Shown: piece by piece, positions 40,129 to 50,200 of the stretch
Position numbering within the stretch: position 1 is the first letter of the stretch
Layout: each line of letters opens with the position of its first letter
Source of the DNA: Trichomonas vaginalis G3
Lineage: Eukaryota > Parabasalia > Trichomonadida > Trichomonadidae
Direction: 5' to 3'
Assembly (NCBI RefSeq): GCF_026262505.1
Contig: NC_067206.1
Span: forward strand, 6,042,879-6,106,878
DNA length: 64,000 nucleotides
Notes under the pieces: generated by a model
Told to the model about the DNA's origin: nothing
The model's input: only the letters and a program-made list of their open reading frames with translations
Database searches by the model: none
Made by a program: the position numbers and the translations under genes

Positions 40129-43100
40129 TTAAATAAATGGCATACAACATCCATTTTCACAACATACAGCCTTAGTGTGTGCTCCTGTTAATGCAGTCTT
40201 ACCGATTGTTAAGCGAGTCATTGACCTGTTTTTAAGTTGTAAATTAATATTCTGACCATCAAATATCACTTTATCATTTATTATATCCAAATAATTTTTA
40301 GGTGTTAATTGTTTATTTTGTCGTAAACTAACACCTTTCATTTTTTGTGCAATCTTTTTAAAATCACTTCCATCAATTGAACCGTTGAATGATGTATAAC
40401 ACTTTGGGCATAAAGCAACCATGTTATCACCTTGTTTCTCAATTGCTAAACCCAATAATTTTTTCTCATGTGCTTTTTCTTCGGCTTTATTCTTTAATTT
40501 AGGTTTAAATTTCTCATCAAAACAAAAGAAATCAAAAGGTGCGAATTTGAAAATGTTTTTATCATAAAATTGTTTATCGGTAACAATTGCTTGAAATGCT
40601 TGAGTGTTAGGAAGATTTGGATCGCCAGCGATTGCCCAATAAGATGAATCAGTATCACCTTCAATGAAATGAAAACGATTAACATTCATGCATTTATACA
40701 TAAAATCATAAATGAAAACTAAATACCAGTATTTAGCATTATCTAAAGTGAAGAATGCCTCTTGTAAACATGTTTCACATCTATAAAATCTATCTTTGAG
40801 CATCAGTTGATATGTATCCTCTCCTATTTCTCTTATGTTTTTAAACTTATTTGACATACATACAACGCGTGACTTCTGTGCATTCATTATTTTAGTCTTT
40901 GCGTAATTTTGTGTATTCATTGCATCGTAACCATATGATCCATTAAGTGAAATCTTGCAAAATAAACTTTTTCCTTTATTTCCTTCTAATTCAGCCTTTT
41001 GTCTTTCGTTCATAAATTCGTTCGCAAATTCATTAAAACAAGTGTTTTTCGTAAATGTTAAAATTGATTGAATATCATCGATGATAAAATGAAATCTGTC
41101 TATTAGATACCAAAGATAATAAGAAGAAAATGGTTGATATTGGTTGTGTGTTGATGCTAACTGAGTTAATTTTCTCTGTTTCTGGTCAACTGGTAAATTG
41201 TTTGATTTCATGTAATTATACATAAAACTGCCAATTGTTTTTTCATCTGTGATAATATCTAAGTTTCTATTATCGGTAAAAAGTTTATGTAATCATTAAT
41301 GTATTTTTCATCAATGTGACCCTTTACTTCAGCCACGAATAAAGTATTTTTCTTTCTAATAATTCCCTGTGCTTTTGCTTTCTTTGTTGCTGTATCACAA
41401 ATGATAACACCATTCAATCTTCCCGGCATATACATTTTATGGTCAGTATATTGAATGAAATCATGAGGATTAGATGAAAATGATGAAGGATATAATGAAT
41501 TAAAATCAACACCAACGAAATGAGTCATAATGTTGGTGGTGTCCTCATTTGATACAGTTTTAGTTTCTGGATTATATGAAAGTTTATTAATGTGCGTGAT
41601 TCCTTTAAGATTTACTCTATGTTGAACATTTGATAGACCACCAGTAATTCCATTACGGAGAATGTGATAAGCTTCAACTGAATCTAAAGTCATTGGTAAA
41701 TTATTTTTTAATGCATAATTTCTTAAATTGGTTCTTAAACGTTGAACATCTTCATCTTTATTTGATTTTACGACATTGCAATAACAACACATTAACTGAC
41801 AATTTTCTTTAGTATGTGGTTTTTCATTATCGATTCTATCCAATGTTGGTTTATTAGCATATGTAAACGCTTTACCACACATTTTGCATTTAGATGAAAG
41901 GATTAAATCGTGATAGTATTGAAAATCATCCATTGAAACATTATTTTTAGTATCTCTTTTTGCTTTTTCATCTTGTTTCTTATATGATTCAATTTTATAT
42001 TTCCAATACTTTTTCGTTAATTCAAAACTTGATTCTATCTCTTCCTCAGGATATTTTTCATTAGGATTAAAGTCTTTATATGCTAAAGCGTAACGAATCA
42101 TTGAAGCATTCGATGATAAAGAAAGATTATGAAGCGTGTCAATTTTATAAACAAATGTTTCTTCAATAATTTTATCGATTGGGTCAATCATAATTTCAAC
42201 ATCTTTATTGCAATAATGAATAAAATATTCTAATCTATTCTTAAAGTTTTTAGCATCATTGAGATATATTTGATAATCACTATCTGATATAGTTTCTTGA
42301 GTTAATGCTGAATAAAATGAATCTTGAGTGAATGGTTCCACTTTATATAATTCTTCTTCGTAATTTTCCCACGTGATGAATTGATAAGGGAAAAAGGATT
42401 TAACACGTGATTTATTGTTTCCGAAATCTTGAGTGAATTGGTCTAATGTCCCACCGCTATATAATTTCTGATGTCAATAAATCTCAATTCATATGGAACG
42501 TTTGTTTTCTTTACAATGATTTGCTTAAATTGTGAAGATGAACCCAGCATTGATTTTATTTTCCATTTTGCAGTGTTTAAATCACGAAGAATTAAATTTA
42601 AATCAAACTTTCCCGAATTAAACCTATGATATTCACTTTATTGAATTCCTCATCTAGAAGTTCTTTAAACGCTTCCTTCTGTTTTTCATTTAATGTATGG
42701 GACAAAGTCCCCGCCGTTTGCGGCTTCATTAATTCATTGTATTGACTCATATTTGATTTAGCAACTAATGAACAGGTTGAAAATAAAAATTCAATCCAGT
42801 CAGAAATAAAAGAATCACTCGAAGTTAAACAAAAATTCCTCGTATATGTTTTATCATTTAATTTAACCGTTGATGATACCATGAATGGTTTTAAGTAAGC
42901 GTTCAAAGTTGCACACTCAGAAAGTTGTAATTCTTCTTTAGTCTCTAATGTTTCAAAGTCAAAAGTAATATAATATCTTGTCGGTTTATAATATTCTGCA
43001 AATTGTGAGCTAATAACCACTGATATATCTTCTGTTTCGTAATATGTGGTGCATATGGTTGCTGGGTCTTTTGCAATTGAACGTCTTGAATTAATCTTCC

Positions 43101-43591
43101 ATTATTTTCTTTACATTTCTCACAATGCTTTAAAAATCTTCTTTGGTTTTTCCTTTCTGGATCATCACGGATAGAATAAACTTCTTCTTTACAATATGGA
43201 CAAACTTTATAGCCGGTGAGTGCTTCAACGTCTGTTATTCTGTCAGCGTGAAGTTTTCCACATGGACTCTGTGTTAATAAATATTTACTGTTTCAAATTC
43301 TGGATCTATCATTATTGATTCCACTAATGGAAAGTCTACCTTATTTATGTCCACGTCTTCTGGTTGAGGATCACAATAATAGAAATCAATATTAACATTT
43401 AACATTCTCGCTAATCTCTCACTTTCTGATGAAATGTCAAACCCTTCATATGAATCTATTGCTTCATTTAAATAGCTTCTACGAGTTTTAGGATTAACAC
43501 CATCAGGAATGTTATAGAAGCGTTTAAATAACCTTCTACCTTCTGTTCTAATTTGATTATCATTCATTTTAGCTGTTCCATTTTTGTTCAT
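40129..43591 (-). pseudogene. Protein-primed family B DNA polymerase (several frameshifts) with embedded HNH-like zinc domain
   Basis: Reading from 43591: an N-terminal part (MNKNGTAKMNDNQIRTEGRR), a Cys-rich zinc segment near 43090-43210 (CPYC, HCEKC), the exonuclease domain with Exo I YITFDFETLE (about 42960) and mini-hairpins at 42699-42724, a CKMCGKAF...LDRIDNEKPH...CCYCN domain (41890-41770), polymerase motif A VGVDFNSLYPSSF (about 41500), motif B KISLNGSYGYDAM (about 40945) and motif C EGDTDSSYWAI (about 40645). Frame changes lie near 43260, 42600, 42470 and 41240. It would replicate the element from a terminal protein. About 1150 codons, the usual size. Confidence 0.88.
42699..42724. 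repeat. Double mini-hairpin inside the polymerase gene
   Basis: GGGAC-aaa-GTCCC followed directly by GCCG-tttg-CGGC. GC-rich island in an AT-rich gene. Confidence 0.8.
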
Positions 43592-43623
43592 TTATGTAAG
43601 AATAAAAATAAACTTTATTTTTT

Positions 43624-44725
43624 TTAAAGCCCATAAAATGAATTAAGAATACATAAATTTTTATCATCTGCGACGTGACGAATACATTTTAATTTACTCA
43701 AGAATGTGTACCCTGATACATTAAATCTAATTCCTGTCTTATTCAATTTCACAACTTTGAAAAGGAATGTATGAATAGCTATAAAATGATGAGAAGATGT
43801 TTTATGGGTTGCTTCCATTTTTTCTGAAATAAATGAATAAATATAATGTTTATAAGTTTTCATATCTTTTATGTTCTTAATAACGAATGGTATAGACCTT
43901 TCAACTTCGTCTTCCTTCGGTGCTGTTCTTTCATATGAAACATTATTAGTATTCAATAATGAAACCACAATCACACAAAATTTTATATGTTCCAATGGTT
44001 TCTTTTGATATTTTATCTAATAAATCAAAAACTTTATCAACACCTGTGCATTTATTTAAATAATAATTTGTGTAAATATCATGATCTTCTTTCTTAATCG
44101 TATTAGTTGCATATGTCACGTTTTTAAGAGTTTTTTTGAATTTTTTGGAATCTAAAGGTGGTGAAAGTAAGATACAGGGTATTCTTCATTATCAATAAAT
44201 TGTAACTTATGTTTACGAATAAATTTAGTACCTTCTTCTGAAAGTGTTTCATCTATTCACCATCTAATAAATTTTGTGTTGATTCTGAAACATAATTTTT
44301 ATATCTTTCTTCATGAGATTTCTGAACTTCTGATTCTGAAGCTGGGATATTCATTAAACCCTCTACTTCATTTTCATTATATTTTTCAACTTCTCTTAAT
44401 TCCTTAATTTTTCATCTATTTCATCTCTTATTTTTTTCAGTCTTTCAATTTCATCATATTCATCATCTTTAATCCGTTCTTCATAATATTCAGGGAAAAC
44501 ATCAGGTTCTTTAGGTTTTTCTTCTTTAGATGTGGGATATAAGAAATTTATAACATCATCTTTATTCATTTTTCCATCATAATCAAACTCATTTAAAAAC
44601 TCCGCGAATTTTTGACAATTTCTTAAATAATATTTATCAACTTCATAACCCGCCTCCTCTAATATATCCTTTATTTCCTTATTTGTGAATCCTAATTTTT
44701 TAACATCGTTAGTTTTGACGCTCAT
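43624..44725 (-). pseudogene. Outer Maverick protein upstream of polymerase (frameshifted)
   Basis: N-terminal frame (44725-44396) starts MSVKTNDVKKLGFTNKEIKD and contains DVFPEYYEERIKDDEYDEIE. Broken frames follow (SYFHHL, DSKKFKKTLKNVTYATN, YYLNKCTGVDKVFDLLDKIS), then an open part (43995-43624) with RSIPFVIKNIKDMKTYKHYI and SHHFIAIHTFLFKVVKLNKTG. At least three breaks. Position before the polymerase is where a terminal-protein-related gene could lie, but no signature supports that. Confidence 0.5.
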
Positions 44726-44754
44726 TTCTTACGAATTAAAAATAAATTATTCAA

Positions 44755-45073
44755 AAATGTAAGACATGAATTTTTAAAGTTTATTTTTTATTCAAATAAT
44801 CATTAGTTTCAATTTCTTTTTAAAGTTTATGACTCCATTGATTCCATTCAGGATTTAAACAATGTTAATTTTTTTAATGATTTATGTTTGGGCTGAGTGT
44901 AAATGTCTTACAATTTTTTTAATCTTGATTCATTCAAAAACGTAAGAATAAAAACCATAAGAATCATACATTTTTTTAACTTCATATGTAAAAAAAATGA
45001 TACAAAATCGTTCAATATTATATGAATTCTTTCGGTTACGAAAAAAGTCACACAACCCGTAATATACACTACT
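44755..45073 (-). repeat. Outer Maverick right terminal inverted repeat
   Basis: Reads, reversed, AGTAGTGTATATTACGGGTT then TGTGTGACTTTTTTCG; aligns with 2469 onward. Shorter than the left copy by an internal deletion. Confidence 0.8.
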
Positions 45074-45717
45074 AAAGTAATAAAATAACGTAAATTTGCA
45101 GTGAGTAGGCGTGCACCGATGCTACTCATGCATTAAACTTTTAATTTGTTCTCTGGCTGACAAAGAGCCAGAGAACCACATCTTCATTAACTTGTGCTGA
45201 AGTTTTCTGGATTTTCCTCAAATGAGAAAGAAAATCCAGATAACTTCAGCACAAAGGAATCACAGACATGTTCTCTCGCTTTTTGTGGGCCAAGCACCGC
45301 AACTACATTACACTATGGAAGGGTCTTTCCAAAGTCTCTCATCAAATGGGAGACTTCGGAAGAACTCTACTCTATTCGATTAATTTCAGAATCCTAGGCC
45401 TTTTGAGAACCAGGAAAGAGAGTTAAGAGTGCTTTAGGGCAATGTTCATGACGAAGTCTCGCATCGAATGAGAGATTTCGTAATGAACATTGCCCATTTC
45501 GGGCAAATTTACACCCCTAACCATCGGAGGTTTAGGGTGTAGTACTATAGTCAACGAGAGCAATAACAAATAACAAATATCGCCAGAAGCACTTGTACTC
45601 GAATGACACGAATTTCATTTCTGCTGTTTAACCATCTACTAACTATCAGACTCTAATTTTGCAATTTCGACGATAAAAGATTTCTTTTGTCACATTTTTT
45701 GGTACGTTTTTTTGAGG
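45074..45717. other. Host flank with a group of long hairpins
   Basis: No gene. Hairpins: 45148-45176 (GTTCTCTGGCT, 7-base loop), 45192-45254 (25-bp stem from TTGTGCTGAAGTT, one mismatch), 45326-45366 (imperfect, around AAAGTCTC/GAGACTT), 45437-45495 (24-bp stem from GGGCAATGTTCAT) and 45511-45540 (ACACCCCTAA/TTAGGGTGT). The base composition is richer in GC than the Maverick next door. An initiator TCACA at 45690-45694 serves the next gene. Confidence 0.75.
45690..45694 (+). promoter_or_regulatory. Initiator (Inr) TCACA of the SHIPPO gene
   Basis: Fits the trichomonad initiator TCAYW, with +1 at A 45692, 26 bases before ATG 45718. Confidence 0.5.
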
Positions 45718-46758
45718 ATGAATAATCATTGGGGCGAAACTCCTCTTGCTAAAACAGCTCCAGTGACTGATCTCAAACCTAAACCAGTATCACCAATGAA
45801 AACACCAAAAACAATGAAAAGAAATACTTTATCACTTTTATCCTATAAACGCCCAACAGGAGAAATGCTCCTATGCAATATTAGTACATTTGGGAAGGAT
45901 GCTCCAAAGATTGCTATTGGATGTAGCCGTCCAAAATCTGTTTTTCCAGATCAAACTCCAGGTCCTGGACATTATGATCCAACAGATCCTGGAGAATCAA
46001 GAAAGATACATCATCATATTTCGAAAACAGTAGAAAAACCAAGAGCAACTGATACCGCCAATATTGATTTCATCAATTATCGTATTTTCCCATCATTAGC
46101 ACCAGCAACTATACCAAAAACTTCACACCAGGAATATTTCTCTTTTGATAAAGACATTCCAGGTCCTTCTTTTATTCCACCATCTACGTTAACTTCTAAA
46201 GGGCACAAGATAGAGCCAATAAGACCAACAAGGAATCCAGGAGAAACTGCTCCAGGTCCAGGATATTACAATCCCACTTATGAAAAAACAAAACCAGCTT
46301 ATGTCAGCAAAACGACAAGAAACACAGACCATTTCCCTGGATCTACAACTCCAGGACCAGGAACTTACAATCCAAACTTTGATGCTGAACTTACAGTTCA
46401 ACCTAAATTTACAATCGGAAATAAAGTCAGAAACAAACGTAGAAGGAAGAACGATCCACCTGAGGTACCAAGAGGTAAGCTTATTGGTGTTGCACAATTT
46501 GTTTTCCCTATGGATCCTTCAATGAATGAGGATGATGTGTTTCGATATATTGCATCCCATCCACAACTCAAGTTTATAGTCAATGAGATCATGGAATATG
46601 TCTTAATTAATAAGCCAGATGATCCTCTAAAGTTTATTCATGAATTATTCTATGAAATGAAACTTGCTCGCAAACAAGTTGAAGATGAGCAGCATGATTC
46701 GCCAGATAAAGATTTTCAACCTCCCGATACCATTGTTGTCGGTCAAGATACCAATTAA
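45718..46758 (+). CDS. SHIPPO-repeat (PGP) protein with RIIa-like docking domain (346 aa)
   Basis: The start is placed at ATG 45718 (MNNHWGETPLAKT); an earlier TTG is not needed. Four or more PGP-Y repeats: TPGPGHYDPTDPG, IPGPSFIPPS, APGPGYYNPTYE, TPGPGTYNPNFD, characteristic of SHIPPO/STPGR proteins of axonemes and microtubule ribbons. The C-terminal segment (DVFRYIASHPQLKFIVNEIM, then KPDDPLKFIHELF) matches the RIIa/Dpy-30 dimerisation-docking pattern. Likely a cytoskeletal/flagellar component. Intact host gene. Confidence 0.85.
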   Translation: MNNHWGETPLAKTAPVTDLKPKPVSPMKTPKTMKRNTLSLLSYKRPTGEMLLCNISTFGKDAPKIAIGCSRPKSVFPDQTPGPGHYDPTDPGESRKIHHHISKTVEKPRATDTANIDFINYRIFPSLAPATIPKTSHQEYFSFDKDIPGPSFIPPSTLTSKGHKIEPIRPTRNPGETAPGPGYYNPTYEKTKPAYVSKTTRNTDHFPGSTTPGPGTYNPNFDAELTVQPKFTIGNKVRNKRRRKNDPPEVPRGKLIGVAQFVFPMDPSMNEDDVFRYIASHPQLKFIVNEIMEYVLINKPDDPLKFIHELFYEMKLARKQVEDEQHDSPDKDFQPPDTIVVGQDTN

Positions 46759-47238
46759 TACTCCTTTTATTGTTTATTTGTAAACCAATTTGTTAATTTT
46801 CATAACTCTACCTTTATATTTTTAACCCTTCAAGTAATATTGATAATCTCGTTGATCAAAGATTTAACTAAGGGAGTGATAGAGAAGAACAGAAGTTTAT
46901 CCTTTATCTTTCGTTGTTTCATGAGTTCTCCAAGAGATAAATAAGAGCAGATACATTTTGAAATTTACCTCGAATGAATTTACAATTTCTCTAACTATAC
47001 ATGTATAATATGGCCTTCGATTCTGTTGTTTATTGCTAATTTTCAGTGATGAGTCATGTCCATTGGCAGGTACACCTTTGAAATATTATTCGAACAGAAT
47101 ATAAATTTAACAAAATTTCTCAATGATTTACAAACATTATTTTTTAATATAATATTGAATGCCAACTGTTTTCAAAAAATGATCTTTAAGAATATAAACA
47201 AGAAGTTCTAATTATACAATATAGATATAGATATAAGA
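46759..47238. other. Intergenic region between convergent genes
   Basis: AT-rich 480 bases between two 3' ends. No gene or repeat seen. Confidence 0.6.
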
Positions 47239-50200
47239 TTATAAATCTAAAGAAGTGAAAATCGATTGTGTATCAAACACAAATAAATTGTTATTAAATG
47301 GGTCAGAAATCAACCTTGTTATCGGACATTTTGAAATTCTCTCTTTTCTAACTTGTTCTAACTGATTTAATTCATCCTTGTAAACATAAATTCTTACTAT
47401 TCCATCAGTTGATCCAACGGCGAGATTTCTTTCTTCAAAGCTAAATGTGCATCCAAAAGAACAAATTGAACTAACTAAAGAATTGCTTTCAAACAGCCTT
47501 ATAAATGTACCTGAAATAGTGAATTGATAAATCTTAGATCCAGAAGAAACAAAAACTAAGTTTAAATCATTGTCAATAGTTAATGCATTTAAGTTGTCAA
47601 GTTTTACTTCTTTTAAAATTGAACCACTCGAAATACTCCAGAAAACAATTTTGTCTTCACAAATAGTTACTGCAATCATGCAGCTTTCGCATACTTCTGT
47701 TTTCAAAGGAGCTGTCACTCTCAAACAACATAAACTAAGCAAATTTCCATCTTTTGATCTCATAAAGCATCGGACTAATGAAATCGAAAAAGTGACAGCA
47801 ACAAATAAACCGTTTTTTGACTGAGAAATGTGACATGCATTTGCAAAATCTTCTGAAGTTAGTAAGCAAATATTGTTTTCTTCTAAAATACATCTCTGCT
47901 TGCAAATGTGAATTTTTCTTGAATACTCTGGTGAATTCAATACCAAAGACAAACCGATATAATCTTGTTTTCCAACAAAATTAGCCTTTTTATGTAATTC
48001 GTTGAAAACTTTTTTAGGAACTTGGCCGCACATTTCTGTCCAATTCTGTTGTTGGTCGAGCTTTTGCTTGTCAGAATAATCTGCATTTTCTGAATAACTA
48101 AACGGATTAAAGATATTATAATCGTCTTTTGAAGAATTTTTGACTCCGAAAATTAAGTCTATCCAGTTATTTAATTCTAATCTTGTCGAATTTTTCTCCA
48201 AAAAGGACCGATGTTTCTCAACAAAATTTGTTATACTATCAGACCAATTTGGTAACAATGTATCAAATTTTGTTCCATTTTTGAGATAAAATCTATTTAC
48301 ATTTTCAAAAACTTCAGGAGTTATGAAATGGTCTGGAATCAATTCGTACATTGTTTTTGCAGTAATTGTCAAGTGAAAAGGAATTGATAAAAAGTTTCTA
48401 TCACCTGCATCCCATCCTTCATTGATAAACCACTGATATCTGCAGAATGGAATGATTCTTACCAAAAGAGAGGAAACAATCATTGGATTAGAGACATTTT
48501 CTGCGTGGAAAAACTTTTGCATTGAGAATCTCGACATCAATTTCTTTGCTGAAATATCAAAATCAGTATTAATTTGTACTGGTTTAGATAGATCGCGCAT
48601 TGGAATTTGTTCATCTTTCTGGCCTTTGAATGACAAAACAATTCGTGGGAAAACTGGATAAGAGCTCAAATCAACGAAAGATCTCAAGGCGAAGTAATTT
48701 ACAGACAAAAGATAGTCGAAATTAGATATATATCCATTAACCCATTTGTCTGTGATTTCCTCTAAATTTTGAACTTCATAATTCTGTGTTAATTTTGGAA
48801 TTTGTATGGAATTATCAAGAACTAAAATGAAATTTCCAGCAGTGGCAGAAAATACTTCAAATGAGAAAAGGTGACAACAATAAATAAACGGTCGAACAGT
48901 TAATAAAGTTTGTAAATTAATAGTTAAAACAATTCTTCCGCAGAACATTCCGTATTCGCCGTATTCATTGAGAAAAGCTGATTCTAAAAGTGTTGTGTAA
49001 CTCTGTGGAGTTACTGGCAAAAGTGACAAAATGTTATCCTCTTTTAATTGAGCACCTGTCAGTATAGTCAATGATTTTGCAGATGTAAAAATGACACAGG
49101 GAACTTTTGTATCCAATCTAATCAATCTTCCATTGGTTGAAAAATTAAAATCGCCATAAATTGACAAGAAAAGATTCAAAAGGTCTGATTCTCTTGTGTA
49201 AAACAAACCAGAAACCCTGAACATTTTCTGAGGAAGATACTCATACATTTCTAAATTGATATCGAAGTCTGCCATCAATCCAAACATTGTTGTTTTAGGA
49301 CTGACAATATTAGGTTGAGTTTCTGACGAAGGAGTATAAATTGGAAAAGGCGAAGGAATAATACAACATGGGCAAGATATTGGCAAACAGAATGGAGACA
49401 TTCGATAAGACAGTATTTCATTCTTTTGTGACATTGATTGGTATGAATTGTAACTCTTCAAACATATAAATTTTTCCTGTTCTTTCAGGTAATGATTTAA
49501 GTTCAAATAAAATGTTCTGAGATTGTACCAAACAAAAATGGCATTCTTTGATACAATTCTGTATAAATTCTGTATCAATCTTTTTACATCAATAAAATTG
49601 ATGTCAATTTTCTCTGGAATTTCTAAATTCTCTGAAATTTGACATTTTTCTAAAATATTATTTATATTTTCCATTTTTCTGAGATCCTCGTTCAATTTTA
49701 TTGCTGTTTCGAGCCTACTTTGCTCGTCTGTGAATGTGCCTGTGAAATAAACAACTTTCTTCGCTCTCTTCAAAACCAAATCCAAAAATTCATCAATACT
49801 TTGAGAACTTTCTCTTTTCATTAAATTTTGGAGTAATAATAAAGTTTGACTTATTGTTAAGCTGTTAATATTTGGTTTGATCAAGTACATTATTAAATAC
49901 AAATCATTATCAATGTATGGGAAAATTAAAATTAAAAATTTGATAAATATATTTGACATTTTCTCGTTTTTCTGACAAAATTCTAAAACTTCCTTTGGCA
50001 AAAGTGAATTTTTGACTTTATCTATTTTTGTATTTGCCAAAATAGCCAAAGAATCTGCCAATGCCATAAGAACTTTTTTGGAGGATTTCCCAATATCGTC
50101 CAAATATTTCACGAAAAACTTTTCTTGTATTTTGAAGTCAGAATACTGACATATGATGTAAATTGCTCTTGGTGATTTTGATGACCAATCTCCGCATTGT

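Larger units (their letters stand above)
2469..45073. mobile_element. Outer Maverick/Polinton (composite, 42.6 kb with nested insertions)
   Basis: Bounded by imperfect terminal inverted repeats: the left end reads AGTAGTAGGATAGG and the right end, reversed, reads AGTAGTGTATATTACG; both continue into a shared GGGTTGTGTGACTTTTTT block. Starting with AG is usual for Maverick ends. Flanks are AAATT on the left and AAAGT on the right, at best an imperfect 5-bp target duplication. Its own genes are capsid (24831-28178), ATPase (28203-28989), fibre (32868-34037), integrase (38533-40038) and family B polymerase (40129-43591). Removing the nested Maverick (20.9 kb), hairpin element (1.6 kb), MULE (1 kb) and primase cassette (4.5 kb) leaves about 14.6 kb, near the usual Maverick size. 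Most genes are broken, so it is probably dead. Confidence 0.88.

Noticed and set aside
46189-46592. Minus-strand ORFs within the SHIPPO gene
   Set aside because: Shadows of a Pro-rich coding sequence.
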